Assembly (NCBI RefSeq): GCF_010686725.1 | Contig: NZ_JAAGWZ010000001.1 | Coordinates: 682,001-746,000 of the forward strand | Direction of reading: 5' to 3' | DNA length: 64,000 bases | Origin: Galbitalea soli | GTDB lineage: Bacteria; Actinomycetota; Actinomycetes; Actinomycetales; Microbacteriaceae | Part shown: positions 15,528 through 24,993 of the stretch, piece after piece | Position numbering within the stretch: position 1 is the first letter of the stretch | How the letters are laid out: each line of letters begins with the position of its first letter | Notes under the pieces: model-generated | The model's database searches: none | Told to the model about the DNA's origin: nothing | Seen by the model: the letters and a program-made list of their open reading frames with translations, nothing else | Made by a program: the position numbers and the translations under genes

Positions 15528-16261
15528 AGGGACTCCTCGAGGAAGCTCAGGGTTCGCGTCCAGGCATCCGCCGCCACGGCGGGACGGTACATCACGCGGT
15601 TCGTGTCGTTGAAGAAAGCGTGGCCCGCATCGGGATAGACCTGCGCGGTGAACCGCACGCCAGCGTCGTGGAGCCGCTTCGTGACCTCGGGCAGGGACTG
15701 CATGAGCCGCTCATCCTCTTCGCCGTAGAAGGCGAGGACCGGAACCCGGATCGACTCGACGGCGGCGCCCTCGGGGGGCGAACCGTAGTACGGCACCGCG
15801 ACTTTCACCCGTGCGTCGGCGGCGGCGAGCGCGAAGCTGTAGCTGCCGCCGAAGCAGTAGCCGAGCACCCCGATGCGGCCGTCCACGCCGGGAGCCACGG
15901 CGAGCACATCGACGGCGGCGCGGAGGGCACCGATTGCCCACGCTGCGTAGTCGGGTGAGGCGGTCGGGGCGAGTGCGGCGCGCAGGCGCGGCTGCGCGAG
16001 GGCACGGTCCTCCTCGCTCGCCGAGAACATCAGGTGGTTCAGTTCGAGCCCCACGTCGGGGTCGACCCCGGCCCAGCTGAGGATGTCCGGTGCGATCGCG
16101 AGGTATCCCTGCGCGGCGTACCGATCCGCGATTCCCCGGATGTGCTCGACGAGCCCCCAGATCTCGTGGATCACCACGATTCCGCCACGCACCTCCCCCA
16201 CCGGCTCGGCGACGTACGCCGAAAAAGTGTCGCCCGCGTAACTCAGTTCGATCATGCCCAT
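15515..16261 (-). CDS. Dienelactone hydrolase family protein
   Basis: A 248-residue alpha/beta hydrolase. The nucleophile elbow reads GYCFGG, so the nucleophile is a cysteine as in true dienelactone hydrolases. The conserved VVIHEIWGL oxyanion segment and the histidine in PDAGHAFFND complete the expected triad with an acid residue between. Such enzymes open lactone rings in aromatic catabolism, but many paralogues are general carboxylesterases. No aromatic degradation genes are nearby, so the substrate is open. GGAGG precedes the ATG at 16261 by 5 nt. Confidence 0.9.
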   Translation of the reverse strand: MGMIELSYAGDTFSAYVAEPVGEVRGGIVVIHEIWGLVEHIRGIADRYAAQGYLAIAPDILSWAGVDPDVGLELNHLMFSASEEDRALAQPRLRAALAPTASPDYAAWAIGALRAAVDVLAVAPGVDGRIGVLGYCFGGSYSFALAAADARVKVAVPYYGSPPEGAAVESIRVPVLAFYGEEDERLMQSLPEVTKRLHDAGVRFTAQVYPDAGHAFFNDTNRVMYRPAVAADAWTRTLSFLEESLREV

Positions 16262-16286
16262 GTGGTGGCCTCCGGATCCGATCCTG

Positions 16287-16730
16287 TCACACGGCGCCGG
16301 CGGCCCGGGCGCGACGAAGGCGGCGCGCCTTGCCCGCCGTCAACACGAGAGCCACGAGCACACCGATGGTCGATCCCGAGGAGTTCGCGATGATGTCGCG
16401 GATGTCGGAGACGCGCCCCGGAATCCACAACTGCGCGGTCTCGATCGCAATCGTGAGGAGAACCCCCATGAGCACCGCGAGCCACCACTTGCCACGCCCG
16501 AACAGCAGCACGAAAAAGACGCCGATCGGCAGGAACATGAGGATGTTCGAGGTGAACTCGATGCCCGAGTAGGTGACCCAGGCGGTCTGCGCGTGGCCGC
16601 GCAGGAGGTGCAGCACCGCCAGCACGAGGGAGTCGTGGGGATGCACCCGCTGCGGCCCCAGCGTCATCCACGCGACGAGCCCGAGGTAGGCGAGCGTCAC
16701 GAGGGCGAGCACGGGGTGGCGGCGGAACAT
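16287..16730 (-). CDS. VanZ family membrane protein
   Basis: A 147-residue protein with four predicted membrane helices. The VanZ pattern is seen as WMTLGP near the first helix, then NILMFLPIGVFFVLLFGR, then AIETAQLWIPGRVSDIRDIIANSSGSTIG. VanZ proteins are small integral membrane proteins; the founder confers low-level teicoplanin resistance by an unclear route. Nothing here indicates glycopeptide resistance, as no other van genes are present. It starts at ATG 16730 after AGGGGG, 25 bp from the hydrolase gene on the same strand. Confidence 0.85.
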   Translation of the reverse strand: MFRRHPVLALVTLAYLGLVAWMTLGPQRVHPHDSLVLAVLHLLRGHAQTAWVTYSGIEFTSNILMFLPIGVFFVLLFGRGKWWLAVLMGVLLTIAIETAQLWIPGRVSDIRDIIANSSGSTIGVLVALVLTAGKARRLRRARAAGAV

Positions 16731-16771
16731 CCCCCTATCTTGGCCCGGCCCAGCCGGACGTTGGCTGCACG

Positions 16772-17587
16772 TCAGCCGAGGAGAAGTCTGACGACGATCA
16801 CAGCAACCGAGGCCCAGACGGCCAGGCAGACCCCGACGAAGGCGAGCGACGCCCAGAGCAGGCGACGCCGCGTGGCGATGGTGACCTCGGAGCGGAACTC
16901 CGCGAAGTCGCGGTGGAGTTGCTCGGTGTCCTGCGTCGCCACCGAGGGCGTGCGCCACGAACTGGGACGATCGGCCACGTCGGAGACCGAGGCGACCTGC
17001 TCCCCGGAGAGCACCCGGTCGGCCTTGAGAAGCCAGCGCACCAGTTGACGCGAGGTGAGCACGGTGACGCCGTCCGGCTGCTCGCGCACCTGGAACTTCG
17101 TGGGATTCACCATCACGAGCACGGGGTGAACCTCCACGGGATGACCGGCCGCGGCGCTGAGCAGCGCGGCCGCGCTCCTCGCCTCGGCACGAGCCGTGTC
17201 GATGTGCTCCTCCCGCACGCCGGCCACCGTCATGGTGTTGCCGCCGACCCACACCTCCTCACCCGGGTGATTCTTGGTGAGGATGGTGAACACGCCCGCT
17301 GGACCGATGACGAGGTGATCGATCTCGTAGCCCTCATCCGGGCGGGCCCCGTAGGCGGGAACGGCGTGCAGCACGTCCCACTCGGGTCCGAGGTGATCGA
17401 GGGCGTCGCCGACGAGCAACTCGCCGAGGGCGCCGCGGTACCGCACCCGATTCTCACCACTGATGGGAGATCGTCCGAATAGGCGCTGCACTCGTGTGCG
17501 CGGTGTCGCCTGTCGCTGAGTCGAGACGAAGTCGCTCATGACCGATTGACCGGGAACGCGGGCGCGCAGTGCGTGTCCGTCCGACAT
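16772..17587 (-). CDS. NERD domain protein with C-terminal membrane anchor
   Basis: A 271-residue protein. Residues 45-165 hold a nuclease-related NERD domain: RYRGALGELLVGDALDHL, then EIDHLVIGPAGVFTILTKNH, with the conserved Glu, Asp and a Lys typical of this restriction-endonuclease-like fold. A hydrophobic segment (about 245-270) at the extreme C-terminus anchors it to the membrane. NERD proteins are often linked to DNA processing, but their activity is mostly untested. The ATG at 17587 follows GAGGGAAGAG. A terminator 31 bp upstream isolates it from helR. Confidence 0.85.
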   Translation of the reverse strand: MSDGHALRARVPGQSVMSDFVSTQRQATPRTRVQRLFGRSPISGENRVRYRGALGELLVGDALDHLGPEWDVLHAVPAYGARPDEGYEIDHLVIGPAGVFTILTKNHPGEEVWVGGNTMTVAGVREEHIDTARAEARSAAALLSAAAGHPVEVHPVLVMVNPTKFQVREQPDGVTVLTSRQLVRWLLKADRVLSGEQVASVSDVADRPSSWRTPSVATQDTEQLHRDFAEFRSEVTIATRRRLLWASLAFVGVCLAVWASVAVIVVRLLLG

Positions 17588-17617
17588 CTCTTCCCTCGCG
17601 TGCGTCTCGGGCTGGGC

Positions 17618-17653
17618 AAAAAGATGAGGGCCGGCGCCCCCGCACCGGCCCTC
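17618..17653 (-). terminator. Strong minus-strand terminator upstream of the NERD gene
   Basis: A 9-bp perfect stem (GAGGGCCGG/CCGGCCCTC) with a 10-nt loop is followed on the minus strand by ATCTTTTTG. It would end a transcript coming from the helR side. Confidence 0.85.
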
Positions 17654-17894
17654 GTTAGCGATCTATCGCTATCTGCTAGGTCCTCCCCCAAGGACTTCGT
17701 AGTAACAGTGTGCGGGAGCCCGCAGAACCGTGCTACCCCCAGAGATGGGCAAACCCTTTCGGGGGCATCCCCGCCGCTGACACTGCGCGTGGGGGCTTGC
17801 GTCACGGGCCGACCGGGTGGATGCTGTTTCCAGACCAACTCGTCGCCCGGGAGACTTGCAGGCACTGCCGCAGCACCGGGCGATGAGTTTTTCC
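17654..17894. ncRNA. Candidate structured RNA (strand unresolved)
   Basis: The 314 bases between the NERD and helR genes contain no convincing reading frame but are dense in stems: TAGCGAT/ATCGCTA (17656-17671), GTCCT/AGGAC with a C-rich loop (17680-17695), TGCGGG/CCCGCA inside a longer imperfect stem (17702-17735), CCCCC/GGGGG (17736-17765) and a 14-bp stem (17837-17889). Both ends carry a terminator-like T5 tract, one on each strand, so direction is uncertain. I tested by eye against SRP, RNase P, tmRNA, 6C and common riboswitch cores and found no match. It could equally be a 3' UTR structure of helR. Confidence 0.4.
17837..17894 (+). terminator. Long hairpin with T5 tract downstream of helR
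   Basis: AACTCGTCGCCCGG pairs with CCGGGCGATGAGTT (14 bp, one G-U on the plus strand) and is followed by TTTTTCC on the plus strand. On the minus strand the same stem has an A-C mismatch and no T-tract, so plus-strand termination fits better. Confidence 0.5.
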
Positions 17895-17901
17895 TCCCCC
17901 G

Positions 17902-20145
17902 TCAACCGGCCAGCGGTTCCCTGCTGCTTTCCGCGTCGAGCGCCAGCGCTCGAGTGCCGACGATCCGCAGTCGCTGGGTCGGGCGGGTCATCGCGACGTA
18001 CAGGGCTCCGACGCCGCGGGTGGACGATTCCAGGATGTCGTGAGGATTGACGACGACGACCGCGTCGAACTCGAGTCCCTTGGCCTCCTGCGGGGTGAGG
18101 ACGGCGATGGGCAGGCTCAGTCCGCGGGCGCCCCGCCCCACGGTCGCCCCGAATCGTTCCCGCAGGGCCAGGTACTGCGCCTGGACGAGCGACGGGGGCG
18201 CGATCACCGCGAGGGTGCCGCGTGAGTCGAGCTCCCTGTCCTCGTCGACGACGTCGATGACGGCATCGCCGAGCTCATCCGGGGCGACGACGAACTGCTC
18301 CACCGGCCACTCGCTCGCGCGCACGGCCCTCGAGCGCGAGACGTGCAGGCCGTGCCCGATCGCCACCTCCTCGGCCGCCTGGGTGATCTGGGACGGCGTG
18401 CGGTAGTTGACGGTCAGCTCCTCCAGCCGGAACGCGTCGGTGAGCGAACGGAGCGCTTCCGTCCAGTTGGGCGCCGCGGCGGCCGCGCTCGCTTGGGCGA
18501 CGTCGCCGACGATCGTGAAGGAGCGCAGGGGGCAGCGCCTGCGGAGAAGTCGCCACTGCATCGGCGACAGCTCCTGCGCCTCGTCCACGACCACGTGGCC
18601 GTAGCTCCAGTTGCGGTCGGCCGCGGCGCGTTCCGCCGTCGTGCCCCGCGCCGCCGTCTCGCCGAATCCCGCGGCGAGTTCCTCCGCGTCGACGAGACCC
18701 TCGACACCCATGTTGCGGATGGCCGCCTCGGCGTTCTCGACATCGCGCTTGAACTGCCGCTTGCGCTCGCGACGCTCCGTGTCGTTCGCCTGATCGAACT
18801 CCCCCAGCAGCTCGGCCGCCTCGTCGAGGAGGGGGATATCCGACACGGTGAACGGCTGATCCCGATCGCGTCGCAGCAGCGCCCGCTCGGCCGGCGACCA
18901 GCGGGGCGTCAACGAGGCGAACCACTGCGGGCGGGCGAAGAGGTCCTGGATGAACTTCTCGGGCGTCAGCGGCATCCAGGCAGTATTCAGCGCGACCCGC
19001 ACGTCGTACGACGCACGCAGATCCTCCAGCAACCAGCCCATATCCGAATCGTCGATCGTGTTGCCGTGCGATCGCAGCTGGTCGGCCAGGGTGGCGGCGA
19101 GCGCGCGCAGGACCGCCTTCTGGAACTGCTGCCGCGCGATGTTGTGCGGCTTGCGCGTGCGCTGGGCCGCCGCCATCGCCGTGGCCACGACGTGCGGTTC
19201 CAGGGTGAGCTTCTCCCCGTTCACGTCCATCACCTGCGGCTCGGCGGGCACCCGCTGGCGTGACTTCACCCCGCGCGCGATGAGCTCCGCCATGCGCGCG
19301 TGGCCCTTGAGCGCGGCGACCTCGGGTGCATCTTCGAGGGTGGTGTCGACCCCCGGGTACAGCTGGCCGACGCTCGAGAGCACAACTCCCGTCTCGCCGA
19401 GCGAGGGGAGCACGGCCTCGATGTACTGCAGGAACGACGGGGAGGGGCCGACGATCAGGACCCCTGAGGAGCGAAGCCGCTCGCGGTGCGAGTACAGCAG
19501 GTAGGCGGCGCGATGAAGCGCCACCGCTGTCTTGCCCGTTCCCGGCCCGCCCTGCACCACGAGCACCCCCGCGAGGTCGGAGCGGATGATCCGGTCCTGT
19601 TCGCCCTGGATGGTAGCGACGATGTCGGTCATGCGCCCGGTGCGCTCGGCGGTCAGGGCGGCGAGGAGCGCCCCCTCCCCCTGCAGCTCGGTCGTGTCGC
19701 CGTCGAGGAGGGCGCGGTCGAAGACCTCGTCCTCGATCCGGATGACCTCACGCCCCTGGCTCGTCAGGTGCCGACGCGCGCGCGTCCCCAGCGGCGTCAC
19801 CGCGGTGGCGCGATAGAACGCGCTGGCCTGCGGAACGCGCCAGTCCAGCAGGATCGACTGCTGATCGGCGTCGCGGAGTCCGATTCGACCGATGTAGCGC
19901 TTCGCGCCGTCGTCGAGTTCGATGCGGCCGAAGGCGAGCCGTTCATCCACCTCGCCCAGTTGGGCGATCCGATCCTCGTACAGGCGGGCGAAGGCGTCGC
20001 GCTCGGTTCGCGCCTGATGGGTGCCGCCCGCGCTGCCCCGCTGCACGGCCTCGAGCTGGGCGCGGGTCTCGTCGCGCAGAGCGTCCAGGCGCGCGTACAG
20101 TGTCGAAACGTAGTCGCGCTCACGCGCGAGTTCAGGCGAAACCAC
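17902..20145 (-). CDS. helR: HelR/HelD-like superfamily 1 helicase, RNA polymerase-associated ATPase
   Basis: A 747-residue UvrD-like motor protein. The Walker A motif GGPGTGKT is at residues 199-206, motif II is VVVDEAQELSPMQW, and the C-terminal motif VAMTRPTQRL is motif VI-like. The N-terminal helical arm (ERDYVSTLYARLDALRDE) and the DWRVPQASAFYRATAVTP segment are characteristic of actinobacterial HelR/HelD. These insert into RNA polymerase, recycle stalled enzyme and can give rifampicin tolerance. No obvious rifamycin-associated element lies upstream. It starts at GTG 20145 and is divergent from an MFS exporter gene. The symbol rests on family resemblance only. Confidence 0.87.
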   Translation of the reverse strand: MVSPELARERDYVSTLYARLDALRDETRAQLEAVQRGSAGGTHQARTERDAFARLYEDRIAQLGEVDERLAFGRIELDDGAKRYIGRIGLRDADQQSILLDWRVPQASAFYRATAVTPLGTRARRHLTSQGREVIRIEDEVFDRALLDGDTTELQGEGALLAALTAERTGRMTDIVATIQGEQDRIIRSDLAGVLVVQGGPGTGKTAVALHRAAYLLYSHRERLRSSGVLIVGPSPSFLQYIEAVLPSLGETGVVLSSVGQLYPGVDTTLEDAPEVAALKGHARMAELIARGVKSRQRVPAEPQVMDVNGEKLTLEPHVVATAMAAAQRTRKPHNIARQQFQKAVLRALAATLADQLRSHGNTIDDSDMGWLLEDLRASYDVRVALNTAWMPLTPEKFIQDLFARPQWFASLTPRWSPAERALLRRDRDQPFTVSDIPLLDEAAELLGEFDQANDTERRERKRQFKRDVENAEAAIRNMGVEGLVDAEELAAGFGETAARGTTAERAAADRNWSYGHVVVDEAQELSPMQWRLLRRRCPLRSFTIVGDVAQASAAAAAPNWTEALRSLTDAFRLEELTVNYRTPSQITQAAEEVAIGHGLHVSRSRAVRASEWPVEQFVVAPDELGDAVIDVVDEDRELDSRGTLAVIAPPSLVQAQYLALRERFGATVGRGARGLSLPIAVLTPQEAKGLEFDAVVVVNPHDILESSTRGVGALYVAMTRPTQRLRIVGTRALALDAESSREPLAG

Positions 20146-20231
20146 TCGTCAAACAACCCCTCGAATCCGGCCATCCAGTCTAGTGGAGTGCGTCGCTGCG
20201 AGAATGAGGGTGACCACCGACGCAGGGACCC

Positions 20232-21554
20232 ATGACCACGACACCTCCGAGTCCGGCCGCACGGCGCCGGCTCTTCGCCGATCTGTCCCCGCTGACCGAG
20301 TCGAAGCCGGCCGGGCGGTTGATGATCGGCTGGGCCATCTCGAACATCGGCAGCCAGATGACGGTCGTGGCGATCGGTCTGCAGATCTACGAGCTCACAC
20401 ACTCCACCTTCGCCGTCTCGCTCGTGGGCGGCTTCACGCTGCTGCCGTTGATCGTGTTCGGGATCTATGGCGGGATGCTCGCGGACGCCTTCGATCGACG
20501 CGTCGTGCTCATCGGCTCCGCACTCATCGCCTGGGCGTCCACCATCACGATCGCCGCCCTCGCCTGGCTGCACGTCGACGTCGTCTGGCCGCTCTACGTG
20601 CTTAGCGTGCTGACCGGCACCGCCGCGACCGTGAGCGGCACCGTCCGCGGGGCGATCCTGCCGCGGCTGCTGCCGGCGCGACTGCTGCCGGCGGCCGCCG
20701 CGATCAACGGCATCGGCATGGGCACGGCGCTGACTGTCGGACCCGCGCTCGCCGGTATTCTCGTGGCCGCGGTCGGCTTTCCGCTGACTTACACCGTCGA
20801 CGTCGTGCTGTTCCTCGCCGCCCTGTTCGGGATCGTGACGCTGCCGAGCGTGCGACCCGAGGGGCACTCGCCGCACGGCTGGGCCTCCATCGCCTCCGGA
20901 ATCGACTTCCTGCGGACCGCACCGAACGTGCGCATGTCATTCATCGTCGACATCATCGCGATGACCTTCGGCCGACCGTATGCCATCTTCCCCGCGGCCG
21001 GCGCGATCCTCATCGGTGGCGGAGCCGTCACGGTCGGCGTGCTCACCGCGGCGGGTGCGGTGGGCGCGCTGCTCAGCGGGATCGTCAGCGGCCGCCTCGT
21101 GCACGTGCGTCGCCAGGGCCTCGCGGTCGGCTGGGCGATCGCGGTCTACGGTGCGAGCATCCTGGCCCTCGGAGTCATCTTCGCGGTGATGGCGACCGGG
21201 GCCCTCGGGCATCCGACGGCCGACTGGGCCGGGACCAACCTCGTCGCCCTGTCGCTCGCGAGCGCCTGCATGGCGATCTCCGGCGCGTCCGACAATGTCT
21301 CGTCGATCTTCCGCCAGACCATCCTCCAGGTCGCCGCCCCCGACGGCATGCGCGGCAGACTGCAGGGAATCTTCTCGGTCGTCGTGACCGGGGGGCCACG
21401 CCTCGGCGACCTCTACGTGGGGTTCGGGGTCGCGCTCACGGCCGTGTGGTTCCCTCCGGTGCTCGGTGGGGCCCTCATCATCGCGCTCATGGCGGTGCTC
21501 CTGAGGGTCGCGCCCTCGTTCCGCCGCTACGACGCGCTGGCACCGACCCCCTAG
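20232..21554 (+). CDS. MFS transporter (EntS/MFS_3 type exporter)
   Basis: A 440-residue integral membrane protein with about 11-12 helices. The MFS signature between helices 2 and 3 reads GGMLADAFDRRVVL, and the N-terminal SNIGSQMTVVAIGLQIYELT matches the MFS_3 group that includes the enterobactin exporter EntS and macrolide exporters. The exported compound cannot be told. No siderophore or antibiotic genes are near. The ATG at 20232 follows CAGGGA. It is divergent from helR and convergent with the membrane protein gene at 21565-22386. Confidence 0.9.
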   Translation: MTTTPPSPAARRRLFADLSPLTESKPAGRLMIGWAISNIGSQMTVVAIGLQIYELTHSTFAVSLVGGFTLLPLIVFGIYGGMLADAFDRRVVLIGSALIAWASTITIAALAWLHVDVVWPLYVLSVLTGTAATVSGTVRGAILPRLLPARLLPAAAAINGIGMGTALTVGPALAGILVAAVGFPLTYTVDVVLFLAALFGIVTLPSVRPEGHSPHGWASIASGIDFLRTAPNVRMSFIVDIIAMTFGRPYAIFPAAGAILIGGGAVTVGVLTAAGAVGALLSGIVSGRLVHVRRQGLAVGWAIAVYGASILALGVIFAVMATGALGHPTADWAGTNLVALSLASACMAISGASDNVSSIFRQTILQVAAPDGMRGRLQGIFSVVVTGGPRLGDLYVGFGVALTAVWFPPVLGGALIIALMAVLLRVAPSFRRYDALAPTP

Positions 21555-21564
21555 CGGTCGGGAG

Positions 21565-22386
21565 TCACTGCGGCTGCTGCTCGCGGAGAATCTGGAGAGC
21601 ACGGGCGACCCGGTCGCCGAGTCCCGCGACGCCCTTTCGCGAACTGCGATCAAGCGCACCGAGGATCGTCAGGATATCGACGCGCTGGCGCGCGTAGACG
21701 CGAGCCCAGGCCTTGTTCGAGCTGAGCGCGAGTCGCACGCCCAGCGCACCGAACATGGCGCTCACGACCGGCGCGAAGACCGACAGCGCGACGTAGCCGG
21801 CGTAGCGGCTGCTGGGGTCGGCCGCAGCCGCCACAGACGCGATGGCGATGAGCGCCAGACCGATCACGACGGGGACGACCCGGACCACGCCCGCCCTCGT
21901 GAGCAGCACGCGCCGCGGGCGAACCCGGTCGCGATAGCGCGCGTCCACCTCGCTCAGCCGCGCACGGAACGCCGCGACCTGCAGATCGGTGAGGCGGTCG
22001 CCCTCCAGCTCGCGGAGCTCGCGGCGCAGGGCCGAGTAGGAGTGCCGGTCGGTCACGGCGACCGCGGCGAGGGCGAGACCGCCGGCGGCGACCACCATGA
22101 CGGCGATCCCGAGCACGAGCAGGCTGCCGAGCCCGGTCGTCCCGAAGCCGAAGATGAGCAGGGACGCGCGGTCCACTCCCACCCCGATGGCGAGCGCGAG
22201 CACCACGACGAGGGGAACGACCCAGAAGATCTGATTGACCCGCTCGCGGCCGATGCGACCGGGCACGTCACGGTCGCGGGCGGTGCGGGAGTCGATGAAG
22301 AGCGTGGCGACGTCGCCGAGCTGGGCGAGCAGCGCGAGCATCCACACCGCGGTGACGACGGCAGCGGCGATCCAGACGGCAGACAT
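21565..22386 (-). CDS. Hypothetical multi-spanning membrane protein
   Basis: I do not recognise this 273-residue protein. It has about six hydrophobic segments (near 4-22, 52-70, 76-112, 165-190, 197-218) with a central soluble charged stretch (SALRRELRELEGDRLTDLQ) that looks helical. The ATG at 22386 is preceded at 6 nt by TAGGGT, and the TAG of that hexamer is the stop codon of the upstream gene, so the leaderless promoter is built into the neighbour's 3' end. Confidence 0.75.
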   Translation of the reverse strand: MSAVWIAAAVVTAVWMLALLAQLGDVATLFIDSRTARDRDVPGRIGRERVNQIFWVVPLVVVLALAIGVGVDRASLLIFGFGTTGLGSLLVLGIAVMVVAAGGLALAAVAVTDRHSYSALRRELRELEGDRLTDLQVAAFRARLSEVDARYRDRVRPRRVLLTRAGVVRVVPVVIGLALIAIASVAAAADPSSRYAGYVALSVFAPVVSAMFGALGVRLALSSNKAWARVYARQRVDILTILGALDRSSRKGVAGLGDRVARALQILREQQPQ

Positions 22387-22392
22387 CCAGCG

Positions 22393-22398
22393 ACCCTA
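22393..22398 (-). promoter_or_regulatory. -10 element TAGGGT containing the upstream gene's stop codon
   Basis: TAGGGT ends 6 nt before the ATG at 22386; its first three bases are the TAG stop of the gene at 22396-22782. Confidence 0.55.
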
Positions 22399-22782
22399 CC
22401 CGACGAGGTCGGCGACCCCGGTGGCGACCGTGAGGGCCGCCAGCTGCACGAGGAGCCCGCGCAGCTCGGGACGGAAAGCCGCGGTGACCCGGCTCGCCAT
22501 GGCGGGATCGACGGCCGCGGGCGCGGTGGCGATCGCACGCCCCCAGTCGATCAGCAGACGCTCGGTCTCGGTGACCTCGATGCGCGAGAGGTCGATCGTC
22601 TCGGAGCCCAGACGGGTGCGGATGCGCGCGGCCGCCGAGCGGGCATCCATGGTCTCACTGATGGCGTAGACGAAGAGGGCGAGGGCGCGATCGCCGACGT
22701 AGGGCGCGACCCGGCCCGCGACCGACTCCCACTCCGGGAAGGGACTGAACGGTTCGATCGACTCACCGGGCATGCCTGTCAT
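22396..22782 (-). CDS. Hypothetical protein, possibly carboxymuconolactone decarboxylase-like fold
   Basis: A 128-residue all-helical protein. The second half (VTETERLLIDWGRAIATAP, later ELRGLLVQLAALTVATGVADLV) resembles the ends of AhpD/carboxymuconolactone decarboxylase-like proteins, but the redox CxxC pair and active histidine are missing; there are no cysteines at all. Treat the fold suggestion as weak. The ATG at 22782 is preceded at 6 nt by TAAACT, whose TAA is the stop of the upstream oxidoreductase gene. Confidence 0.65.
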   Translation of the reverse strand: MTGMPGESIEPFSPFPEWESVAGRVAPYVGDRALALFVYAISETMDARSAAARIRTRLGSETIDLSRIEVTETERLLIDWGRAIATAPAAVDPAMASRVTAAFRPELRGLLVQLAALTVATGVADLVG

Positions 22783-22788
22783 GCGGCC

Positions 22789-22794
22789 AGTTTA
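22789..22794 (-). promoter_or_regulatory. -10 element TAAACT containing the upstream gene's stop codon
   Basis: TAAACT ends 6 nt before the ATG at 22782. Its TAA is the stop codon of the oxidoreductase gene at 22792-23496. Confidence 0.55.
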
Positions 22795-23496
22795 TGCCGC
22801 GAGCGACACGTCCCCGGGGATCAGCACGACGGGACCCGCGAGTCGACGCTCCGACAGCTCGGACTGCACGCGCGCGGCCTCCGCGAGCGGCAGCACGGGA
22901 GCCTCGATGTCGTCGAAGGCGCCCGCCCGCATCGCCTGGAAGACGTCGGCCGCCGCGAGCTGGACGAGTCCGTGGCCGAAGCGCCAGCGTCGCGCCGTGG
23001 CGTAGTCGGCCGTGGAGACGACGATGTCACGGGCGCGGCGCTCGTCTGAGACGACCTCCGCACCGAGGTGGCGCACCCAGGCCTCGACGAAGGCCGAGAT
23101 GCCGGCCTCGTCGCGCTCGACGTGCACGCGGTTGCCCCGGCCGATCGAGTGCAGTTGCTTGACGATCGTGCGCGCCACGAGTCCCGCCGGCAGCAGTGCC
23201 GCTGCATCGTCGAAGGAGATGTCCTTGGGGATCCCGATCAGGTCGCGCTCACTCGCGATCCGCGGGAAGCCCGCCCGGCTGCCCGGGATGCGCACCGCGA
23301 CCCGGTCGCCCTGGGCGAACCCGACCGCGCCCTTGCCGACCGCGTCGACCGTGCCGACGGATTGGACGCCGAGAGCGCTCACGCCGATTGCGCCCATGCG
23401 CAGGCGCACCTCGCTCTCACCCGGGCGAGGAAGGGCACGGCGGAGCGTGCGCAGCGACGGGGTGCGGACCGGCTTGTCGTTCGTCTGGATGCTCAT
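22792..23496 (-). CDS. Degenerate zinc-less alcohol dehydrogenase/quinone oxidoreductase-like protein
   Basis: A 234-residue member of the medium-chain dehydrogenase/reductase superfamily, about 90 residues shorter than the usual 320. Recognisable parts are the N-terminal GESEVRLRMGAIGVSALGVQ, the GxVxAVGKGAVGFAQGDRVA segment and AAALLPAGLVARTIV. The nucleotide-binding loop, normally AAAGGVG, is replaced by ERDEAGISAFVEAWV, so NADPH binding is doubtful. The start is ATG 23496. It may be a decayed or repurposed quinone reductase. Confidence 0.75.
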   Translation of the reverse strand: MSIQTNDKPVRTPSLRTLRRALPRPGESEVRLRMGAIGVSALGVQSVGTVDAVGKGAVGFAQGDRVAVRIPGSRAGFPRIASERDLIGIPKDISFDDAAALLPAGLVARTIVKQLHSIGRGNRVHVERDEAGISAFVEAWVRHLGAEVVSDERRARDIVVSTADYATARRWRFGHGLVQLAAADVFQAMRAGAFDDIEAPVLPLAEAARVQSELSERRLAGPVVLIPGDVSLAA

Positions 23497-23555
23497 GTTC
23501 TGTACCACTGAGACAGAAAACCGAGCGAGCCGCCGGAGTATTCCCACAAGCGGCG

Positions 23556-24920
<1,365 letters not shown>

Positions 24921-24926
24921 GATCCG

Positions 24927-24932
24927 ATCCTA
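24927..24932 (-). promoter_or_regulatory. -10 element TAGGAT of the FAD-linked oxidase gene
   Basis: TAGGAT lies 6 nt before GTG 24920, leaderless spacing. Confidence 0.5.
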
Positions 24933-24993
24933 GCGACCGAGCCGTGTCCGATTTCCGCTAGTCATCCGGACGCCGTCGTGCGACGGTTGAGAG

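Noticed and set aside
16287-16730. Glycopeptide resistance locus
   Set aside because: VanZ alone is common in actinobacteria; no vanHAX, vanR/S or vanY gene is in the window.
17618-17894. Miniature transposable element
   Set aside because: The two ends are not inverted repeats of each other beyond short A/T runs, and no target-site duplication is seen.
20145-20232. Rifamycin-associated element upstream of helR
   Set aside because: No convincing inverted repeat of that type is seen between the two divergent starts.
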